A stretch of DNA of 64,000 nucleotides. Origin: a bacterium. Its GTDB lineage: Bacteria > Cyanobacteriota > Vampirovibrionia > Gastranaerophilales > Gastranaerophilaceae. This document shows positions 60,764 to 64,000 of this stretch, piece by piece. Under the pieces are notes generated by a model. The model was not told the DNA's origin. It saw only the letters and a program-made list of their open reading frames with translations, and did not search any database. How positions within the stretch are numbered: position 1 is the stretch's first letter; every line of letters begins with the position of its first letter. The DNA lies in contig JAGCBH010000035.1 in the NCBI GenBank assembly GCA_017652265.1, positions 1 through 64,000 on the forward strand. The letters run 5' to 3'. The position numbers and the translations under genes were made by a program.

Positions 60764-62313
60764 ATATAAATAGTGTATCAGCAAAAATTGAAAATAAGAG
60801 AACAGCAAAACCGCAGCCGAATTTCGGTAACGGTATAGACACTGTTCTGCGCTTTTTAGATACCAACAAAGCTTGGGGTGCTGTCGGTGTTGATGTAGGT
60901 TCTATGGTAATTCCAAGGACAGCAGTTGACTTTTCAAGAGGTATAGATGCCGGACTTGAAACCGGAGGCAGAGAATCTTCAAGTTCGTTAAACCATGCTT
61001 CTGTAGGTTTGTATGGTGCAGGTGCAGGTGCTTTAATTGCTACAGCTTTTAATCCGAAATATGGTGTAAAATTTAACAAAATTTTTGCCGGCGATAAGCT
61101 TTTGGATAATTTTGGCGAAGCGTGGAGTGAAAATAAAGAATTAAGACCGTTCCTGGAACATGTTGTTGATTCTATTGAAGGTTTTAACCCTTCAAATGTT
61201 AATGCTACTGCCGAAGGCTGGGTAGGTATTCCGAAAGATACTCAGAAAATCATTGTAGACAGACTTGAAAAAGAAATAAGAGAATCCGGTGAATTCAAAA
61301 TCAATAAAGAAACCGAAAAATTCATACACAATATCATTACTTCAACAACCGGTGCTGAAGCAGAAATCAGATTAAAAGGAATCAAAACCGCTGTTGACGG
61401 ACTTGAATTGAAAAATGTTCTTGAAAATATTTATTCTGTTTCAAAAACATTCCTGCAGGAAAAAGTTGTTGAAAACCCGACCGAATTTCTCAAATCAATG
61501 AAAAGATTTAATAAATACCGTTCTCTTGCAGGACTTGGTATTGCTTCTGCTATCGGTATGTCAATTCAGCCGATTAACAGATATTTAACCAAGAAAAGAA
61601 CCGGAAGTGATGATTTTGTAGGCGGCGGTGAAAAAGATAATTCTACAAGATTTAAAGTAACCAAAGTTCTTGCAGCAGTTGCATTCCTGATAGGTGCATT
61701 TGCTACTATCAGTACAAAACCTGCAGAAATATTGAGTAAAATCCAGTACAAAGGTATGGTACCTACACTTGATCAGTTTAAGGCTGTTTACGGTCTTACT
61801 ATTTGTTCAAGATTCTTATCTGCAAGAAACGGTAATGAACTTGGTGAATCTGCAAGAAAAGACACTCTCGGCTTTATAAGCTGGTTGTTGCTCGGAAACG
61901 TTGTTGCTAAAGGCGTTGCAAAATGGCTTGATAAAGACTTGATAAATTATCATCCTGGTAAAGGTATATTAAAAGCCAATATCAAGACAAGAGATGAAGT
62001 TCTTCTTGAAGCTCTGCGAGGACATGGTATCTCTGTTGTTGAAAACGGAAAAGCACTCAAGTTCAGCGAATTAATCAAGAAGTTGCCTAAGGCTGATAAG
62101 ATAACCAGAAGAAAACTCTGGAAGTTGAACGGTGCTCAATTTGCCGGCTACTTATTCTCCGGCTTGATACTTGGTTTCGGTATTCCGAAGATGAATAAAT
62201 ATATCACAAATAATAAGGAAGCTAAGAAAAAAGCGGCTCTTGAAGCACAAGCAGAAGCAGCAAAAAATGTTATGTTGAAACCTGAAGCTGAAGAAGTTGC
62301 AAACGCTGCATAA
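60760..62313 (+). CDS. Uncharacterised membrane protein, second of tandem pair
   Basis: 517 residues. N-terminal NFGNGIDTVLRFLDTNKAWG, hydrophobic stretches near 85-95, 255-270, 305-325 and 475-490, SIQPINRYLTKKRTG and KIQYKGMVPTLDQFKA match the corresponding boxes of the preceding gene, so the two are paralogues. Ala/Glu-rich tail. No enzyme motifs seen. Confidence 0.75.
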   Translation: MNINSVSAKIENKRTAKPQPNFGNGIDTVLRFLDTNKAWGAVGVDVGSMVIPRTAVDFSRGIDAGLETGGRESSSSLNHASVGLYGAGAGALIATAFNPKYGVKFNKIFAGDKLLDNFGEAWSENKELRPFLEHVVDSIEGFNPSNVNATAEGWVGIPKDTQKIIVDRLEKEIRESGEFKINKETEKFIHNIITSTTGAEAEIRLKGIKTAVDGLELKNVLENIYSVSKTFLQEKVVENPTEFLKSMKRFNKYRSLAGLGIASAIGMSIQPINRYLTKKRTGSDDFVGGGEKDNSTRFKVTKVLAAVAFLIGAFATISTKPAEILSKIQYKGMVPTLDQFKAVYGLTICSRFLSARNGNELGESARKDTLGFISWLLLGNVVAKGVAKWLDKDLINYHPGKGILKANIKTRDEVLLEALRGHGISVVENGKALKFSELIKKLPKADKITRRKLWKLNGAQFAGYLFSGLILGFGIPKMNKYITNNKEAKKKAALEAQAEAAKNVMLKPEAEEVANAA

Positions 62314-62338
62314 TATACTATGAAAATATTATGATAAA

Positions 62339-62370
62339 AGGGGCGGATTGATTTTAATCAATCCGCCCCT
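62339..62370. terminator. Terminator between tandem genes and min operon
   Basis: AGGGGCGGATTGATT / AATCAATCCGCCCCT, a 15-bp perfect inverted repeat. On the minus strand it is followed by CTTTTATC, so it best serves minE. Confidence 0.8.
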
Positions 62371-62392
62371 CTCTTAATTATTTGAAACCTAA

Positions 62393-62911
62393 TTAATCTT
62401 CTGTTTTTTCTTCCGTTTCTTCTGAAGTTTCCGTTTCTTCTGAAGTTTCAGTTTCTTCTTCAACAGGTTCATCTGTTTGTTCTTCTTCTGAGGTTTCTTC
62501 AGAATCTTCAGATGTTTCCGCTTTTTTTGATTTGCGTTTTTTAGGCTTTTCTTCGTCTTCCGAATCTTCCTCATTATCTTCGGAAGTTTTATTGTCACTT
62601 TCTTGAAGTGCTTTTTCAATATCTTCTTCAGATTTTGCTCTCAAAACCGGGATAGAAAGCATCAGAGCCATTTGTTCGCCCTCTTGCTCAAAATTCAGTT
62701 CAAGTGCTTCTTTATCCATTTCAACGTATTTTGATAACAAATCAATTAATTCAGAACGCATGCGCTCCAATAATTGCGGATTGAGGTTCGTTCTGTCCTG
62801 CATTAAAACAACACGTAATCTGTTGCATGCAGTATCTTTTGAAGTTTCTTCGGCATCAGTCTTGCGGAAGAAACCTATAACTTTATTATAAATATCTGCA
62901 AATAAATCCAT
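62393..62911 (-). CDS. minE: Cell-division topological factor MinE with long acidic tail
   Basis: 172 residues. The N-terminal about 90 residues match MinE (FRKTDAEETSKDTACNRLRVVLMQDR, then the dimerisation core LLERMRSELIDLLSKYVE...). From residue about 105 there is an extra Glu/Ser/Thr/Lys-rich tail with SEETETSEETE-type repeats, almost doubling the normal length. MinE stimulates MinD ATPase and sets the division site. Coupled to minD by 1-nt overlap. Confidence 0.9.
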   Translation of the reverse strand: MDLFADIYNKVIGFFRKTDAEETSKDTACNRLRVVLMQDRTNLNPQLLERMRSELIDLLSKYVEMDKEALELNFEQEGEQMALMLSIPVLRAKSEEDIEKALQESDNKTSEDNEEDSEDEEKPKKRKSKKAETSEDSEETSEEEQTDEPVEEETETSEETETSEETEEKTED

Positions 62912-63729
62912 TATTGTTTCTCCTTACCGACAAGACCTGCAAAAAACTTTTTTACTTTGGCGACCATGCTTGTCTCAGCCTCCAAATCTAAATATGGAAC
63001 TTCTTCCCCTAAAATTCTCTGTGCAACATTTTTATATGCGCGTCCCGCTAATGATTTTTCATCATTTACAATAGGTTCACCTTTGTTAGTTGATGTAATA
63101 ATTCCTGTATCTTCAGGAATTATACCGATTAATTTTGCGCTCAGAATTTCAACAACGTCATCAACGCTCATCATGTCGTTTGTTTTTACTAAATTCGGAC
63201 GAACACGGTTAATTAGAAGTCTGTAAGATTTTATTTCTTCTTTTGCTTCCAGTAAACCAATTATTCTGTCTGCGTCTCTGACAGCGGACATTTCAGGCGT
63301 TGTAACAACTATAGCTTCAGATGCGCCTGCAACGGCATTTTGGAAGCCTTGCTCAATACCTGCAGGGCAGTCTACAAGAATAAAATCATAATCTTCTTTC
63401 AACTGATCGCAGATATCCTTAAGCTGCTCTTCTGTAACCGCTGATTTATCACGCGTTTGTGCTGCAGCTAACAGGCAAAGATTAGGATTTTTCTTATCCT
63501 TAACAAGAGCCTGTTTAAGTTTGCATCTTTCCTCTACAACATCAACGATTGTATAAACAATCCTGTTTTCTAATCCTAACAGCAAATCCAGGTTTCTTAA
63601 GCCTAAATCTGTGTCAATCATAACCACTTTTTTACCTGCTCGGGCAAGTGCCGTACCAATATTGGCATTTGTGGTTGTTTTTCCTACTCCCCCTTTTCCG
63701 GAGGTAATTACAATAACTCGACCGGTCAT
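62911..63729 (-). CDS. minD: Septum-site determining ATPase MinD
   Basis: 272 residues. Deviant Walker A GKGGVGKTT (10-18), switch regions VDCPAGIEQGF and the C-terminal amphipathic helix AKVKKFFAGLVGK that binds membrane. It oscillates with MinE and recruits MinC. The gene begins 9 bp after minC ends. Confidence 0.96.
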   Translation of the reverse strand: MTGRVIVITSGKGGVGKTTTNANIGTALARAGKKVVMIDTDLGLRNLDLLLGLENRIVYTIVDVVEERCKLKQALVKDKKNPNLCLLAAAQTRDKSAVTEEQLKDICDQLKEDYDFILVDCPAGIEQGFQNAVAGASEAIVVTTPEMSAVRDADRIIGLLEAKEEIKSYRLLINRVRPNLVKTNDMMSVDDVVEILSAKLIGIIPEDTGIITSTNKGEPIVNDEKSLAGRAYKNVAQRILGEEVPYLDLEAETSMVAKVKKFFAGLVGKEKQ

Positions 63730-63738
63730 TATTTCTCC

Positions 63739-64000
63739 TTATTTGTTAATCATCTTGTGTATTATTATGTTGTTGCCGTCAACACTTGCAACCTCAGGTA
63801 TGTAAGTGTCTGACTTTTGAATATACGGAATATTATCTCCGTCAGGACGTCTGGCAAAAACGTCTGCTATTCTCAATTGTATTGCATTCATGCTTAACGC
63901 ACGAATTTTTGCAAATCTGTTTCCTTCAATTCCGGCGTGTGCGATACCGCCCAAAACTCCCCAAACGGTAATATCACCTACGGCTTTAATTTCTGAGCCG
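63739..64000 (-). CDS. minC: Septum-site determining protein MinC, C-terminal part (runs off window)
   Basis: 86 residues visible, open to the window edge. The beta-helix domain shows VGDITVWGVLGGIAHAGIEG and IQLRIADVF, the MinD-binding face. It completes a minCDE operon. The N-terminal domain lies outside. Confidence 0.9.
   Translation of the reverse strand, partial: GSEIKAVGDITVWGVLGGIAHAGIEGNRFAKIRALSMNAIQLRIADVFARRPDGDNIPYIQKSDTYIPEVASVDGNNIIIHKMINK

Noticed and set aside
62389-62619. A Lys-rich 76-codon frame
   Set aside because: It is an out-of-frame shadow of the acidic MinE tail on the same strand.
1-64000. CRISPR arrays, tRNA and rRNA genes
   Set aside because: I scanned by eye for regularly spaced repeats and for tRNA T-loop-like sequence and saw no convincing case; a dedicated search would be more sensitive.

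Overview
The window is AT-rich, gene-dense bacterial chromosome. Several markers together suggest a non-photosynthetic relative of Cyanobacteria (Vampirovibrionia/Melainabacteria, most likely a gut Gastranaerophilales): a Ycf45-like R3H/AAA ATPase, a minC-minD-minE cluster, a PPi-type phosphofructokinase, an IspG, a double-membrane (AsmA/TamB-like) envelope protein, pseudopilin and PilC/GspF proteins, and many lineage-restricted hypothetical proteins. No photosynthesis gene, tRNA, rRNA or CRISPR array was seen. The taxonomic call is inference from gene content.

Layout. 1-1.8 kb: a formyltransferase-like gene and an unknown gene. 1.9-12.4 kb: a compact phage head/packaging module, all on the minus strand (HTH regulator, amidase, gp10-like neck protein, coat, holin-like, scaffold, gp4-like adaptor, small terminase, unknown, GNAT, portal, broken minor-head fragment, large terminase, small membrane protein). 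An LprI-type gene flanked by a 17-bp inverted repeat sits in it. Integrase, repressor, replication and tail-fibre genes are absent. 12.7-18.8 kb: core metabolism (pnp, aquaporin, PPi-PFK, pgk). 18.9-24.7 kb: lineage-specific proteins, several coiled-coil or Gly/Tyr-rich without signal peptides, plus a secreted-protein gene broken by an in-frame TAG. 24.8-30 kb: mini-RNase III, a two-component system, a TadA-like deaminase, a DUF2400 protein and a CorC/HlyC protein in one direction. 30-36 kb: EF-hand protein, DnaJ-like protein, YjbR protein, rfbA, Ycf45-like ATPase. 36-47 kb: lone sugar-ABC permease, small ferredoxin, TPR proteins, MFS exporter, a possible stray virion-like gene, pseudopilin, GHL10 glycosidase, ispG, phosphoesterase. 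47-58.7 kb: giant AsmA/TamB-like protein, TPR protein, UmuC-like polymerase, aroA, FliI/YscN-type ATPase, GspF/PilC, trpB. 59-64 kb: two tandem related membrane proteins, then minE, minD and the end of minC running off the window.

The most notable pattern lies outside the genes. At least a dozen genes between 23 kb and 58 kb have a -10-like hexamer ending 6 nt (once 7, once 8) before the start codon, often with a TTGATA-like -35 box 16-17 bp further up and no Shine-Dalgarno. This predicts leaderless mRNAs. The phage genes and several core genes instead have clear AGGAG-type sites. Other leads are the phage head module as a possible remnant or domesticated particle, the IR-flanked cassette inside it, a structured repeat present both inside the phage module and upstream of trpB, the amber-interrupted secreted gene, and the solitary type III ATPase.
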